A DNA stretch of 64,000 nt from Proteobacteria bacterium ST_bin11. Its GTDB lineage: Bacteria > Pseudomonadota > Gammaproteobacteria > Methylococcales > Methylomonadaceae. Under the pieces are notes generated by a model. It worked only from the letters and a program-made list of their open reading frames with translations. It was not told where the DNA came from and did not search any database. The stretch spans positions 186,001 to 250,000 of the forward strand of contig MSXO01000002.1 of NCBI GenBank assembly GCA_002083615.1, given 5' to 3'. How positions within the stretch are numbered: position 1 is the stretch's first letter; each line of letters begins with the position of its first letter. Below, one piece after another: positions 8,481-17,859 of the stretch. The position numbers were made by a program, and so were the translations under genes.

Positions 8481-11400
8481 TCAAAACTCCATGCGTATGC
8501 CTATATTGAAGGCGTGCCGGGAAATATATTGTTGGCCTATGGTGGTGTCGTATTGCACGAACGCCGAGCCGCCAAAGGGCAGTTGAGCGGATAGGCCGGC
8601 GCGCACATTGAGGTAATCTTTGTCGATGATAAAATTGTTGGTAGTAAAGGAATTGTTAGGTGCGTCGACGAAGCGAGTGGTGATCAAAGAATTCTTATTG
8701 AACCACTGGTGTTCCCACTCTACATTGACCTGCGAAACCAGAACGCCAATCGGTGTGCTCATGGCATGTGAAATCATCGCGCCAATGCTGCTGCTTAACG
8801 CTTGGTTGTCCAAATCGCCGATGATCATGTTCATGCCTAAACCGGCGCCTTGTTCTTCACGACCGTTAACGAAGTTATAACCGTATTCGGTGCGGCCTCT
8901 AAGGCCAAAAGTCCATTCTTTTAAGGCTATGTCGTAACCGCTGCTGAGACTGGTGCGGTTTTGCCAGCCGTCCGTTAGGCTGGCTGCGGTTTCATTGATA
9001 GGCCTGTCGTTGGCATCGCGATATACCGTGGTGCGTTTCGAGTCGTATTGGTTATACGTCAGGTTATTCACCAGATCAACGTACCAGTTGTCGGTAAGGT
9101 TCAATGAGCCGAAGGCTGAGAGGGTATAGCCGTCTATCTTTTGGCTACCTCCCTGTTGCGAAATCACTGCACTGCTGCTGCCGTAGCCGGCAGATAAGCC
9201 AAGCAGGAGTCGTTTGCTTAGGCGATAGTCAGCACCGGCAGTGACCGCCGACATGGTTGAAGCGTAACCGCGTTGCGCTATCGTTGCCGTTCTATCCGCC
9301 CATTCGAACTGGCCGTTAATGAATAGACCTAAATTGCTGAAGCCGGAGATAAGATCGGTTCCATCGGTATCGTTACCCGTGTTCAAGGAAAAACTGACTG
9401 AAGACGGGTTGGTCGATGAGGACTGACTATCCTTCTCCGGCGTTGTGGCTTGAATACTGATGCCGTTAGCACTGGGTGCGCCGGTTGCGCTGGGTGCGCT
9501 TAAACTACTCGATCCACCGGGTGAGCTGATACTGTTTGCCTGATTCGGTGAGCTGATAGTGCTTTGTATAGTGTTGGTGTTCAGGGAATTGGCTACCGAT
9601 GAACTGATGTTGGCCGGCGCATTGAAACTGTTGCCAGCGCTTGCGTATCGTAAGGTATTGAGTCGCTGATCGATGTTGCTGGTTTGTAGGCGGGCTATTT
9701 GGTTGGACACGGTTCTTTCTGCTGCGATCTGGCCCGGGCTAATCTGCCTTAAGGCGCTGATAAACTGATCAACTTTGCTGGCATCGCTGTTACCGCTGGC
9801 TAAAAACGGCTTTAAGCCATTCAATAGATTCTGCAGATTGGCCGGGGTGGAGGCGCTGCAATCTATCTGCTGTAAAGCGCTGGCTAGGGATTGCACATCA
9901 GCGGGCACCAGATTGGGCAATCTCGGTATCATGGTCAGCAACAACTGTTTTTCTTGTTTGGAAAATACAAACATATCGCTGGACCCTTCCGGACAGCTAA
10001 TGCGCTGATTAAAATTTCCGGTGATGCTTCCGCTGGTGGTTTGTAATAGCACTGATTGCGAAAACGCTTGTTGCGGCGAAAAATTAGGCTGGCTTAGCAA
10101 GCGTTGTAAGTTTAATTGCGCGCCCTGGATATCTATGCTGCGTGCTGTGATCGAATCTGTAACCAATTGCCCGCTCACGCCACCCAGTTCTAAATTCAAG
10201 CTACTCGATGGACGGAAGATCAAATCCGCTGCCGTGGCATCAATTGCCGCTATTCCACTGCCACCCGGCCCCGGCGAAAAGCTATTGTTAATGTCTACAA
10301 TGCCGGCGTAGGAACCGCTGCCGGAGACTGGACCATTTAAGGTTAACCGTGCACCGGCGCTGCCAACCCTGCCATCATTGATTACCGGGCCGCTTACTGT
10401 GCCGTTGCCGCCGAAGCTTCCCGCTTGAATCTCGGTCAAAGCTTGGCTCCAAGCTCCGTCCACGCGGGTAGTGCCCGTTGTTTGCCGGTAAGTACCGTTG
10501 CCGATAAACGACGCATTGCTAGTCACGCGCACATTGCCGGAATTAAGGACGGTCGATTGATTGTTGAGGATGAAATTGCCATTTAGCAATAAATCGCTGG
10601 CAGAGCCACCCGAGCCATTGATGATCAATCGGCCGGGGCCACGCATTTCGCCGCCGGAAAGCACTGCGGATTGCACTGCTAGTTCGCCTGGCCCCGACAG
10701 GATCCCGCCGGTCTGCACATAACGACTTACCTGGGCACTGTTACGCTGCAAGTTTACAGTGCCGTCGCTAATCGTAAAGGTGCTGCCCAGATTGAAGAGG
10801 CTGGCTACCGAGGACGAAAAATTAACAATGCCGCCCGACACTGAAGTGGAATTGCTCGCAGAATAATTCCCGTTAATGGTGTTTGTCCCCCCGCTGAAAA
10901 GTACATCGGTAGAGGCCACTGTAGCGCCGGGGTTAACTAAATTGGTTCCACCGCTAAACACTACGTTGGCAGTGGCAATATTGCTACCCGAATTGAATTG
11001 CTGGGTGCCTCCACCGAATTGCAAGGTACCGTTACCGGTGAAATCGGCGGAATGGGTATTACTACCGGTAAAGTTCAATATGCCTGCATCTACAAGCGAG
11101 TTACCCGTGTAACTGTTAGTGTTGTTTAAGGTCACGGTACCCGATGTGGTTTTATTCAAACCGACGTTGCCGCCCAACTTGGCGTTGACCATGCCGGATT
11201 GCAGATCGAATGCGCTGTTGGAGGTCAGGGTGCCTGAGCCATCGATAGAGCCCGAGAGCAATTGCACGCCGGCGACGGTATCGTTATTTGTGCCTAGGTT
11301 AAAGACGTTGTTATTGCCACTGACGACCAGGCTGGAAGCGTCGGCGATGACATTGCTTGCCCCCAAGGTCAGGGTGCCGGCGCTGACCTGAGTGCTGCCG

Positions 11401-12137
11401 GTGTAGGTATTGGCGCCGTTCAGCGTCACAGTGCCGCCGGTGGTTTTGTTCAAGCCGATGCTGTTGCCACCCAACTTGGCGTTGACCGTGCCGGATTGCA
11501 GATCGAATGCGCTGCTGGAGGTCAGGGTGCCTGAGCCATCGATAGAGCCCGAGAGCAATTGCACGCCGGCGACGGTATCGTTATTTGTGCCTAGGTTAAA
11601 GACGTTGTTATTGCCACTGACGACCAGGCTGGAAGCGTCGGCGATGACATTGCTTGCCCCCAAGGTCAGGGTGCCGGCGCTGACCTGAGTGCTGCCGGTG
11701 TAGGTATTCGCACCGCTTAACGTCACGGTGCCGCCGGTAGTTTTGTTCAGACCTACATTGCCATCCAACTTGGCGCTAACAGCGCCGGCTTGTAGGTCAA
11801 AGGTGCTGGTCGATGTTAGGGTGCCGGCACCACTTAATATGGCGGCTGAATTCGCTAACGTGAATTTCGTCACCGTGGGCGAAATATCAAGATCCACGTT
11901 TTGACCAACGTTGATAACCGCATCATCCGCGGCTCCAGGACTTGCGGCGCAAGACCAGTTAGCGGGAGTAGACCAAATGGAATTAGCCACTTGCCAGTTA
12001 CAAACGGCAGCGTCGGCCGTTGCAATAAATCCGAGCAGCAGTGCAGAGGTCGCAGTGGATAGAATGGCAGCCGCTTTGCGAAAACGCCGTCCGGCTATCA
12101 ATGCATTGTTTTCAGACTCGGCTTGCGATTGACACAT
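8481..12137 (-). CDS. Type V autotransporter, adhesin-like
   Basis: A 1218-residue outer-membrane autotransporter (type Va). It has an N-terminal signal peptide (hydrophobic core about 27-43, ATADAA cleavage region). The passenger (about 45-900) is a predicted beta-helix rich in Gly/Ser/Thr/Asn, with passenger-associated transport repeats of the type GGTVTLNGANTYTGSTQVSAGTL. A Ser/Pro/Asn-rich linker follows, then a C-terminal autotransporter beta-barrel (about 940-1218; NLGLFINGQFEWADR, TAGADYRLSKRLLLGLSAGYG) ending in FNIGIRMEF with terminal Phe. The function of the passenger is unknown; adhesion or aggregation is the usual role of such repeats. It sits between gspE and gspF in the same orientation. 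No strong Shine-Dalgarno sequence is visible before ATG 12137. Confidence 0.92.
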   Translation of the reverse strand: MCQSQAESENNALIAGRRFRKAAAILSTATSALLLGFIATADAAVCNWQVANSIWSTPANWSCAASPGAADDAVINVGQNVDLDISPTVTKFTLANSAAILSGAGTLTSTSTFDLQAGAVSAKLDGNVGLNKTTGGTVTLSGANTYTGSTQVSAGTLTLGASNVIADASSLVVSGNNNVFNLGTNNDTVAGVQLLSGSIDGSGTLTSSSAFDLQSGTVNAKLGGNSIGLNKTTGGTVTLNGANTYTGSTQVSAGTLTLGASNVIADASSLVVSGNNNVFNLGTNNDTVAGVQLLSGSIDGSGTLTSNSAFDLQSGMVNAKLGGNVGLNKTTSGTVTLNNTNSYTGNSLVDAGILNFTGSNTHSADFTGNGTLQFGGGTQQFNSGSNIATANVVFSGGTNLVNPGATVASTDVLFSGGTNTINGNYSASNSTSVSGGIVNFSSSVASLFNLGSTFTISDGTVNLQRNSAQVSRYVQTGGILSGPGELAVQSAVLSGGEMRGPGRLIINGSGGSASDLLLNGNFILNNQSTVLNSGNVRVTSNASFIGNGTYRQTTGTTRVDGAWSQALTEIQAGSFGGNGTVSGPVINDGRVGSAGARLTLNGPVSGSGSYAGIVDINNSFSPGPGGSGIAAIDATAADLIFRPSSSLNLELGGVSGQLVTDSITARSIDIQGAQLNLQRLLSQPNFSPQQAFSQSVLLQTTSGSITGNFNQRISCPEGSSDMFVFSKQEKQLLLTMIPRLPNLVPADVQSLASALQQIDCSASTPANLQNLLNGLKPFLASGNSDASKVDQFISALRQISPGQIAAERTVSNQIARLQTSNIDQRLNTLRYASAGNSFNAPANISSSVANSLNTNTIQSTISSPNQANSISSPGGSSSLSAPSATGAPSANGISIQATTPEKDSQSSSTNPSSVSFSLNTGNDTDGTDLISGFSNLGLFINGQFEWADRTATIAQRGYASTMSAVTAGADYRLSKRLLLGLSAGYGSSSAVISQQGGSQKIDGYTLSAFGSLNLTDNWYVDLVNNLTYNQYDSKRTTVYRDANDRPINETAASLTDGWQNRTSLSSGYDIALKEWTFGLRGRTEYGYNFVNGREEQGAGLGMNMIIGDLDNQALSSSIGAMISHAMSTPIGVLVSQVNVEWEHQWFNKNSLITTRFVDAPNNSFTTNNFIIDKDYLNVRAGLSAQLPFGGSAFVQYDTTIGQQYISRHAFNIGIRMEF
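11175..11708 (-). repeat. 297-bp tandem duplication inside the autotransporter passenger
   Basis: Bases about 11175-11411 and 11472-11708 are almost identical (I see two mismatches over about 237 bases) at an offset of 297 bases, encoding a 99-residue passenger repeat (ASNVIADASSLVVSGNNNVF ... LTLGASN). A third, clearly diverged partial copy follows toward 11820. The near identity points to a recent duplication or to homogenisation by gene conversion. Confidence 0.9.
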
Positions 12138-12286
12138 CGTGAATCCGTGATGTTAGTGGGAAGTGGGGAGCTTAGGAAAATTTCACTTGCGGATATCTGC
12201 CGTGAGAAATATTAGCCTCGTCATTCAGAGCCTTTCTAGATTCAGATCAATGAAAGTCCAGTTGTCGAGGACTCACTCAAACCGGC

Positions 12287-13999
12287 TCAAGCCTCGGTAG
12301 TCACCCTTAATACTTCCTCCAAGGTAGTAATGCCTTGCAAAGCCTTGCCCACACCATCCTCGTACATGGTTTGCATGCCTTCCTGTATCGCGGTTTGTTG
12401 AATGACGAACGCTTCTTCGTGTTTCATGATTTGCTTGCGGATGGTGTCTGTCATCGTCAGAAATTCGATGATTGCCAGCCGGCCTTTGTAGCCGATGCCG
12501 TTGCAGGTGGGACAGCCGACTGGCTTGTGTAAGAGGATTTCGCCCGTCGGTTGCCAGTGGCGCAGCTTCATTTCCTCTATCAGCGTTTCTGAGGCCGGAT
12601 GGGCTTGTTTGCAATGCGGGCAGAGGCGGCGCACCAAGCGTTGGGCCAGGATGCCGTTGATGGTGGAGCTGAGCAGGTATTCTTCCAGGCCCATGTCTTG
12701 CAAGCGGGTTACGCCGGCCGCGGCATCGTTGGTGTGTAATGTCGAAAGCACCAAGTGACCGGTCAACGCGGATTGGACGGCGATTTTGGCGGTTTCCAGG
12801 TCGCGCATCTCGCCGATCATAATCACGTCTGGGTCTTGCCGAACGATGGAACGCAATGCCGAAGCGAAGGTTAAACCAATCTGCGGCTTGGCTTGAATCT
12901 GATTGATGCCTTCCAGTTGATACTCCACCGGATCTTCGACAGTGATGATCTTACGCTCGGAGGTGTTCAAGGTTTTTAATGCGGCATATAGCGATGTGGA
13001 CTTACCGCTACCGGTCGGACCTGTGATCAGCAAAATACCATGCGGTTGCGCCAATACTTCCATGAACCGCTCGGCTTGATTGCCGACAAAACCCAGGGTT
13101 TCGAAATCCAGTACCGCGTTTTCTTTGTCTAGCAAACGGATTACTACGCTTTCGCCGTGCAGGGTAGGGATGGTCGACACCCGCAAATCCAGTTCCTTGC
13201 CGATCATTTGCAGTTTGATGCGACCGTCCTGTGGCAAGCGGCGCTCGGCGATGTTAAGCTTGGCCATGATTTTGATCCGCGACAACACGGCGGCGGTGGA
13301 GGCGACGGGCGGCGAATCGATGTCTTGCAGCACGCCGTCGATGCGTAGGCGCACTTTCAAGCTTTGTTCGAAGGGCTCGATATGCACGTCCGAGGCGCGG
13401 CTTTCCACGGCTTTTTGCAGGATGAAGTTGACCATCTTGATGATGGGCGCTTCGCTGGCGAGGTCTTTTAGGTGTTCCAGGTCTTCGCTGCCTTCTTCCT
13501 CGACATTGAGGTTGTCCATCAGCTTGTCCATTTGCGACTTGCCTTCGCCGTATTGCAATTCCAACGCGGCGTCGATTTCCGAGAGCTGGCCGATTTGCAG
13601 TTTAACGGGCTTGCCGATCGCCAGTTGCAATGCTTCGGTGACGTAGTCGTCTTCCGGGTCCATCACCGCGACTTGGACATGATCGTCCTCCGCTGCCAAA
13701 CCCACCGCATGATATTGCTTTAAAAATCGTTGAGAGACGCTTTCCGGCAGCGGCGACTGCGGTGGATACTGGGTGGGCGTAACGCGGGCTATACCGCTGG
13801 CTTCGGCAAAGCTACCGGCGATATCGCTGTCCGAACATAACCCCAATTTGATTAATAATTGCGGCAGGGAATCGTCCAACGCCGATTTTTGCATACGGCG
13901 AACCTTGCCCAAATCGTTGTCGGTGACCTTGCCTTTGCTTTTTAACAAGCTCAAAAAGGCCGCGTATCTTTCGGATTTATCAGTGATTTCCAAGTCCAT
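12287..13999 (-). CDS. gspE: Type II secretion ATPase GspE
   Basis: A 570-residue secretion ATPase that powers pseudopilus assembly at the cytoplasmic face. It has an N-terminal T2SSE_N/MshEN-like domain (about 1-150), a linker and a C-terminal AAA-like motor. Visible motifs are the Walker A GPTGSGKST, the Asp box (TVEDPVEYQLEGINQIQ), Walker B (QDPDVIMIGEMRDLETA), the His box (LVLSTLHTNDA) and a four-Cys zinc site (LCPHCKQ ... GCPTCNG). The start ATG 13999 has AGGA upstream. A TACAAT -10-like element lies at 14035-14040 on the minus strand with no good -35. Confidence 0.96.
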   Translation of the reverse strand: MDLEITDKSERYAAFLSLLKSKGKVTDNDLGKVRRMQKSALDDSLPQLLIKLGLCSDSDIAGSFAEASGIARVTPTQYPPQSPLPESVSQRFLKQYHAVGLAAEDDHVQVAVMDPEDDYVTEALQLAIGKPVKLQIGQLSEIDAALELQYGEGKSQMDKLMDNLNVEEEGSEDLEHLKDLASEAPIIKMVNFILQKAVESRASDVHIEPFEQSLKVRLRIDGVLQDIDSPPVASTAAVLSRIKIMAKLNIAERRLPQDGRIKLQMIGKELDLRVSTIPTLHGESVVIRLLDKENAVLDFETLGFVGNQAERFMEVLAQPHGILLITGPTGSGKSTSLYAALKTLNTSERKIITVEDPVEYQLEGINQIQAKPQIGLTFASALRSIVRQDPDVIMIGEMRDLETAKIAVQSALTGHLVLSTLHTNDAAAGVTRLQDMGLEEYLLSSTINGILAQRLVRRLCPHCKQAHPASETLIEEMKLRHWQPTGEILLHKPVGCPTCNGIGYKGRLAIIEFLTMTDTIRKQIMKHEEAFVIQQTAIQEGMQTMYEDGVGKALQGITTLEEVLRVTTEA

Positions 14000-14105
14000 G
14001 TTTCCTGCCAGTCAACTTACGGAACCAGTCCGACATTGTAGCGATTTTCTAACCAGTCTGGCGGCGTTTTATTGCCAGGAGATGACAAGGGTATAGAGTA
14101 TAGTA

Positions 14106-14237
14106 ATGGCTCAATTTACAATTGCAGGATTCAGCATCGCGGTTTCTGCGTCGGAGAAGGTTTTGCGGAGTAAACTTGAGCTGGCTAAAACCATTTTGAG
14201 CGCTGCGGTTGCGATTAGCGGAAGCTTGAACTACTGA
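14106..14237 (+). CDS. Possible 43-residue peptide
   Basis: An open frame starting MAQFTIAGFSIAVSASEKVLRSKLELAK and ending SGSLNY lies between gspE and the small lipoprotein gene. There is no ribosome binding site at the ATG and I recognise no family. The rest of the 13999-14255 gap holds the divergent upstream regions of gspE and the lipoprotein gene. Probably non-coding; listed for completeness. Confidence 0.15.
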   Translation: MAQFTIAGFSIAVSASEKVLRSKLELAKTILSAAVAISGSLNY

Positions 14238-14254
14238 TAACTGTGGAGGAAAGG

Positions 14255-14452
14255 GTGCGCGGATTTAAAACAATCTTGGGATTTTCCATCGCGTTGGTCG
14301 GGTGCGCTTGCAGCGCGGATTGGCCGCAACGCATTGGCTATCATGCTGTGCAGAGCGCCGGTCAATTGCAATGCCAAAAAGCCATGGCCAACGATTGTGA
14401 ACAGCGGCAGAGTTACGATGCGTATCAGAACCAGCGGGAGCACATGCAATAG
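14255..14452 (+). CDS. Small predicted lipoprotein of unknown function
   Basis: A 65-residue protein starting at GTG 14255, chosen because GGAGGA (14245-14250) lies 4 bases upstream. The frame extends to another GTG at 14243, but that start has no such site. The N-terminus is a signal peptide with a lipobox (IALVGC, Cys 17), followed by a short polar domain with two further Cys (QLQCQKAMANDCEQRQ). This predicts a lipid-anchored envelope protein. It lies tail to tail with the DUF523/DUF1722 gene, 4 bases apart. I do not recognise the family. Confidence 0.55.
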   Translation: MRGFKTILGFSIALVGCACSADWPQRIGYHAVQSAGQLQCQKAMANDCEQRQSYDAYQNQREHMQ

Positions 14453-14456
14453 CCTT

Positions 14457-15398
14457 TTAGATACTATTCAACAATGACAATTCCGCCGGATGCGGCAACA
14501 TGTAAAACGAGTTGTCTATAAAGGCATCCGGCTCTTTGCGGAAATGATGGCGGAGTAGAGTAAGCGGCACTATCAGCGGCAATAAGCCGATTCGGTAGTT
14601 TTCGATGGTTTCCACCAGTTCTTGTTTGTCGTCGCTGTCCAGTTTGTGCTTTAAATAGCCTTGAATGTGTTGCAGCACGTTGACATGATTGCCGCGCGTG
14701 GCAACGACTTTCAGACAGCTCATCAATGCTGAGAAGTAGGCGGCGCCAACCCTATCGATGTCGGCGTTGGTGACACCCGCGATGATACGGCCCAACTCGC
14801 GGGCTTGGTTTTGCTCGTGGCTCATGGCGATCAATTTATGTTGGCTATGGAAGGTGATCAAACCGTGCGCGCTCAAGCCCTGTTCGCAAAGATCTCGCCA
14901 ACGCTGCATTACAAATACCCGTTGGATAAAGTTCTCGCGTAAGCCCGCGTCGCCCAGCCGGCCTTCTTCTTCGACGGGCAAGCTGGGGAAAGCGCTCTGT
15001 AGATAATCAGCAAAAATGCCGACACCTTGACGCGCGGGGATATCGTTTTTGTAAACTTTCACGCGAGTCATGCCGCAGCTCGGCGAGTCTTTTTTAAGAA
15101 TGTAACCGCACATGCCACCCAGCCAGTCCTGTTGTCGGCGCGCAGCCTCCTGCAAGCTTTCGGTCACATCCAGGCTATGATCCTTCACGCCAACGCAGCG
15201 GATGCCGTCCGGCGTTTCCCGTAGTTGCACGCAGGGGCGAGGCACGCCCAATCCGGCCTCCACTTCGGGGCAGAAGGGCCTGAATTCAAAATACTGTCCC
15301 AGGGTGCGTTCAATGTAACTGTGATACTTATGGGCGCCGTCATAGCGTACTTCATGGCCTAATAGGCACGCGCTAATACCGACTGGAATCTTTTGCAT
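14457..15398 (-). CDS. DUF523/DUF1722 protein (YbgA-like)
   Basis: A 313-residue two-domain protein. The N-terminal DUF523 (about 1-145) has conserved Cys motifs (SACLLGHEVRYDG, PFCPEVEAGLGVPRP, LKKDSPSCG). The C-terminal DUF1722 (YbgA-like, about 190-310) includes SHEQNQARELGRIIAG. The biochemical function is not established, although the cysteines suggest a metal or cluster site. In E. coli ybgA abuts phr, and a similar pairing with photolyase is common, so its place here, two genes downstream of phrB, agrees with a role in light or DNA-damage responses. It is the last gene of the minus-strand run. Confidence 0.85.
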   Translation of the reverse strand: MQKIPVGISACLLGHEVRYDGAHKYHSYIERTLGQYFEFRPFCPEVEAGLGVPRPCVQLRETPDGIRCVGVKDHSLDVTESLQEAARRQQDWLGGMCGYILKKDSPSCGMTRVKVYKNDIPARQGVGIFADYLQSAFPSLPVEEEGRLGDAGLRENFIQRVFVMQRWRDLCEQGLSAHGLITFHSQHKLIAMSHEQNQARELGRIIAGVTNADIDRVGAAYFSALMSCLKVVATRGNHVNVLQHIQGYLKHKLDSDDKQELVETIENYRIGLLPLIVPLTLLRHHFRKEPDAFIDNSFYMLPHPAELSLLNSI

Positions 15399-15410
15399 GC
15401 TTAATCCTGC

Positions 15411-15929
15411 TTATTGCGGTGGATGTTGGTCAAAAATCAGTTTCTCGGTGGCAAAACCGAGTGCTTTTGCCTGCTGAATCAGCTCTTGCTTGATGTTAGT
15501 TTCCAGATTTGGGCTACGCGCCAAGATCCAAAGATAATCGCGATCCGGGCCGGCGATCATCGCATAACGGTAGCCGACTTTGTCGAGCGCGATGATGTTG
15601 TAAGCGCCGTAAAACGGCCCGAAGAAAGAGACTTTTAGGCGGCCAATGTCAGCAGTATCTATGAAGTAAGCTTTGCCCTCCGCTATTTTGCGTTGGCCTT
15701 GCTCGACCTCGTAGCCGCTATTTAACACCTTGACCCCGCCGTCATCACGCAAACTGTAGTCGGCGCTAATGTCGGTCAGGCCGCGCTCGAAGCTGTGGTC
15801 GAGACGAGCGATTTCGTACCAAGTACCGAGATAGCGGGGCAGTTCGAAGCCGTCTACCACCTTTAACCCTTCCGGGATACTGGTACATGAGCACAACAAA
15901 CACAATAACACGATCCATAGATAACGCAT
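15411..15929 (-). CDS. blc: Bacterial lipocalin (Blc-like lipoprotein)
   Basis: A 172-residue outer-membrane lipocalin. The signal peptide ends in the lipobox LLCSC (Cys 15). The lipocalin signature LPRYLGTWYEIARLDHSFERG follows, with later YNIIALDKVGYRYAMIAGPDRDYLWILARSP, the conserved Blc strands. Blc proteins bind fatty acids or lysophospholipids and are induced under envelope stress. The stop of phrB lies 3 bases upstream of its start, so it is cotranscribed with photolyase. Confidence 0.93.
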   Translation of the reverse strand: MRYLWIVLLCLLCSCTSIPEGLKVVDGFELPRYLGTWYEIARLDHSFERGLTDISADYSLRDDGGVKVLNSGYEVEQGQRKIAEGKAYFIDTADIGRLKVSFFGPFYGAYNIIALDKVGYRYAMIAGPDRDYLWILARSPNLETNIKQELIQQAKALGFATEKLIFDQHPPQ

Positions 15930-15932
15930 GGT

Positions 15933-17324
15933 TTACTCCGGTGCAGCCATTGCAGTGGCTAGGGCTTTAAATTGGGCTTTGATCGACTGGCTTTGTAGCG
16001 CATGATCGACGCGGGGTGGCGGGTAATCGCCGGTTTGCGGATGCTTTTCCCATTTATGAATCACCTCCGCTGGATAACGCTGTAATTCCGGAATCCAGGC
16101 CTTAATGTATAGGCATTGCGGATCGAATTTTTTCTGTTGTAACCAGGGATTGAAAATGCGGAAATACGGCTGCGCATCGCATCCCGTCGATGCCGCCCAT
16201 TGCCAGTTGCCGTTATTGACGCATGGGTCGTAATCCAACAAGCGTTGCGCAAAATAACGTTCGCCCCAGCGCCAAGACACATGCAAATCTTTGACTAAAA
16301 AAGAAGCCACTATCATCCGTAAACGATTGTGCATCCAACCGGTTTTATTTAATTCCCGCATGGCCGCGTCCACAATGGGGACACCGGTTTGACCGTTGGC
16401 CCAGGCCCAGAAATCATCTTGACCGTTGCGCCATTGCAAGCCGTCATAACGTTTATCGAAGGCGTGACCAAACACGTGCGGAAAATGAAAGCCGATATGG
16501 GTGAAAAAGTCGCGCCAATAGAGCTGGCGAAGCAAGGGGTGGTCTGGATCGAGTTCGGCTTGGATACTATAAAAAGCTTCTCGCACCGAACAGCAGCCGA
16601 ATTTTAAATAGGCCGATAGTTGGCTGGTTGCGGCCATGGCTGGAAAGTCGCGGACATTGATGTAATTTCTGTGCTTGCCGATGATAGCTAATCTGTCCAA
16701 TGCAGCCCGGCGTCCACCGGGTAGGGCATTGCTGTGGGTTCGCTTCAGCTCACTGAGTAACTCTGGCAGGTGGCCAGCGTAGTCTTTCTTGAACCATTTT
16801 CCTTTGGCAAGCGCTTGCGGCGCGGCGACGGGCTGCAGTCTGGCTTGCCGATAGAAAGGGGTGAATACTTGGTACGGCTTGCCATTGCCTTTGAGCGTCT
16901 GTTCGGGTTCGGTGAGTAACAGATCGGTTTGGCTGTGAAAATCCAGGTGCAGTTGTTCGCATCGTTGCCGAAGCGCATCGTCACGTTGTCGGCTGAACGG
17001 ACTGTAGTCGCGATTTACAAAAACGGCTTGTATGCCAATGTCGGGTTTTAAGTTTGTGATCAGGGTTTCCGGCAGGCCGTTGAAAATATAAAGAAGGCCG
17101 CCTTGCTTTTGAAGCTGTTGTTGTAAGTCTGCCAGTGCCTCCAACATAAATTGTAGGCCTGGCGTGCTTTGATATGGATGGGTTTGGATCTGCCTTGGAT
17201 CAAAAATAAAGCAAGCCAACACCTGGCTTGATTGGCGTAAGGCTGCGTTCAGGCCGCTATTGTCGTCCAGGCGTAAATCACGGCGAAAAATAAACAGCGC
17301 GGTTTTATAGGGTTTTTTGGCCAT
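15933..17324 (-). CDS. phrB: Deoxyribodipyrimidine photolyase (class I)
   Basis: A 463-residue blue-light DNA repair flavoprotein that splits cyclobutane pyrimidine dimers. The N-terminal photolyase/antenna domain begins ALFIFRRDLRLDDNSGL. The C-terminal FAD domain shows WRDFFTHIGFHFPHVFG, the catalytic-core helix TGVPIVDAAMRELNKTGWMHNRLRMIVASFLVKDL, the DYDPCVNNGNWQWAASTGCDAQPYFRIFNP signature and a C-terminal FDPQCLYIKAWIPEL. The length is normal. It is followed closely by blc and preceded by a small membrane-protein gene (7-base gap). Confidence 0.96.
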   Translation of the reverse strand: MAKKPYKTALFIFRRDLRLDDNSGLNAALRQSSQVLACFIFDPRQIQTHPYQSTPGLQFMLEALADLQQQLQKQGGLLYIFNGLPETLITNLKPDIGIQAVFVNRDYSPFSRQRDDALRQRCEQLHLDFHSQTDLLLTEPEQTLKGNGKPYQVFTPFYRQARLQPVAAPQALAKGKWFKKDYAGHLPELLSELKRTHSNALPGGRRAALDRLAIIGKHRNYINVRDFPAMAATSQLSAYLKFGCCSVREAFYSIQAELDPDHPLLRQLYWRDFFTHIGFHFPHVFGHAFDKRYDGLQWRNGQDDFWAWANGQTGVPIVDAAMRELNKTGWMHNRLRMIVASFLVKDLHVSWRWGERYFAQRLLDYDPCVNNGNWQWAASTGCDAQPYFRIFNPWLQQKKFDPQCLYIKAWIPELQRYPAEVIHKWEKHPQTGDYPPPRVDHALQSQSIKAQFKALATAMAAPE

Positions 17325-17331
17325 GTGTGGC

Positions 17332-17841
17332 TTAACAATCTCCCCAATGGATAATCATTTGCTGGCAGTTGAAGAAAATATTGGGGTAGTACTGATAAAT
17401 TACCCAGCGTAATAGCAAATCAAAATACGCCGCTACCGTCAGCATACGGGCGACTGCGGCCAAGACTTTACTAGTTCCTTTATCAGAACACCGCCACACT
17501 GCACCCGTCCAGTAGATCAAGGGCATCAGCATGATGATATGAATGGTAACCCAACTGGCTACCGTGAAGTTGCCTTCGTTGATCCGGTAATCCGCGAAAA
17601 ACAGGACTGCGTTATAGAGGATAAAAAACGGATAGAAAGCGTCTTTCAATCTTAGATAACCGAGCCAACTCCATTGTAGGTAAAAATACAAACTGGCCGG
17701 CGTGCGCTCTTCCCATTCCTCGGCAGGTGAGGGAGTGAGATAAAAAACCAGTACCCCTAGGGCGAGGGCTATCAACAGTGTTTCGTACCAGGTGACAAAA
17801 GAGGTAAAGGCAAATAGCAAGGAAAGACTGTCGATCAACAT
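17332..17841 (-). CDS. Membrane protein of unknown function, next to photolyase
   Basis: A 169-residue protein with four predicted membrane segments (about 7-35, 68-88, 95-115, 128-150). It contains charged/aromatic loops such as LTPSPAEEWEERTPASLYFYLQWSWLGYLRLKDAFYP. I do not recognise a named family. Tight spacing to phrB (7 bases) and to the TIGR01777 gene (18 bases) implies cotranscription with the photolyase group. Confidence 0.75.
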   Translation of the reverse strand: MLIDSLSLLFAFTSFVTWYETLLIALALGVLVFYLTPSPAEEWEERTPASLYFYLQWSWLGYLRLKDAFYPFFILYNAVLFFADYRINEGNFTVASWVTIHIIMLMPLIYWTGAVWRCSDKGTSKVLAAVARMLTVAAYFDLLLRWVIYQYYPNIFFNCQQMIIHWGDC

Positions 17842-17859
17842 AAATGTGCCCTTTGTATA

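Noticed and set aside
10021..12132. Several plus-strand open frames opposite the autotransporter
   Set aside because: They are antisense shadows of the repeat-rich passenger gene; two of them repeat the same sequence because the DNA repeats.
17854..17859. TGTATA before the TIGR01777-phrB group as a LitR half-site
   Set aside because: No matching T(G/A)TACA half-site lies 12 bases upstream, so it is not a paired operator.
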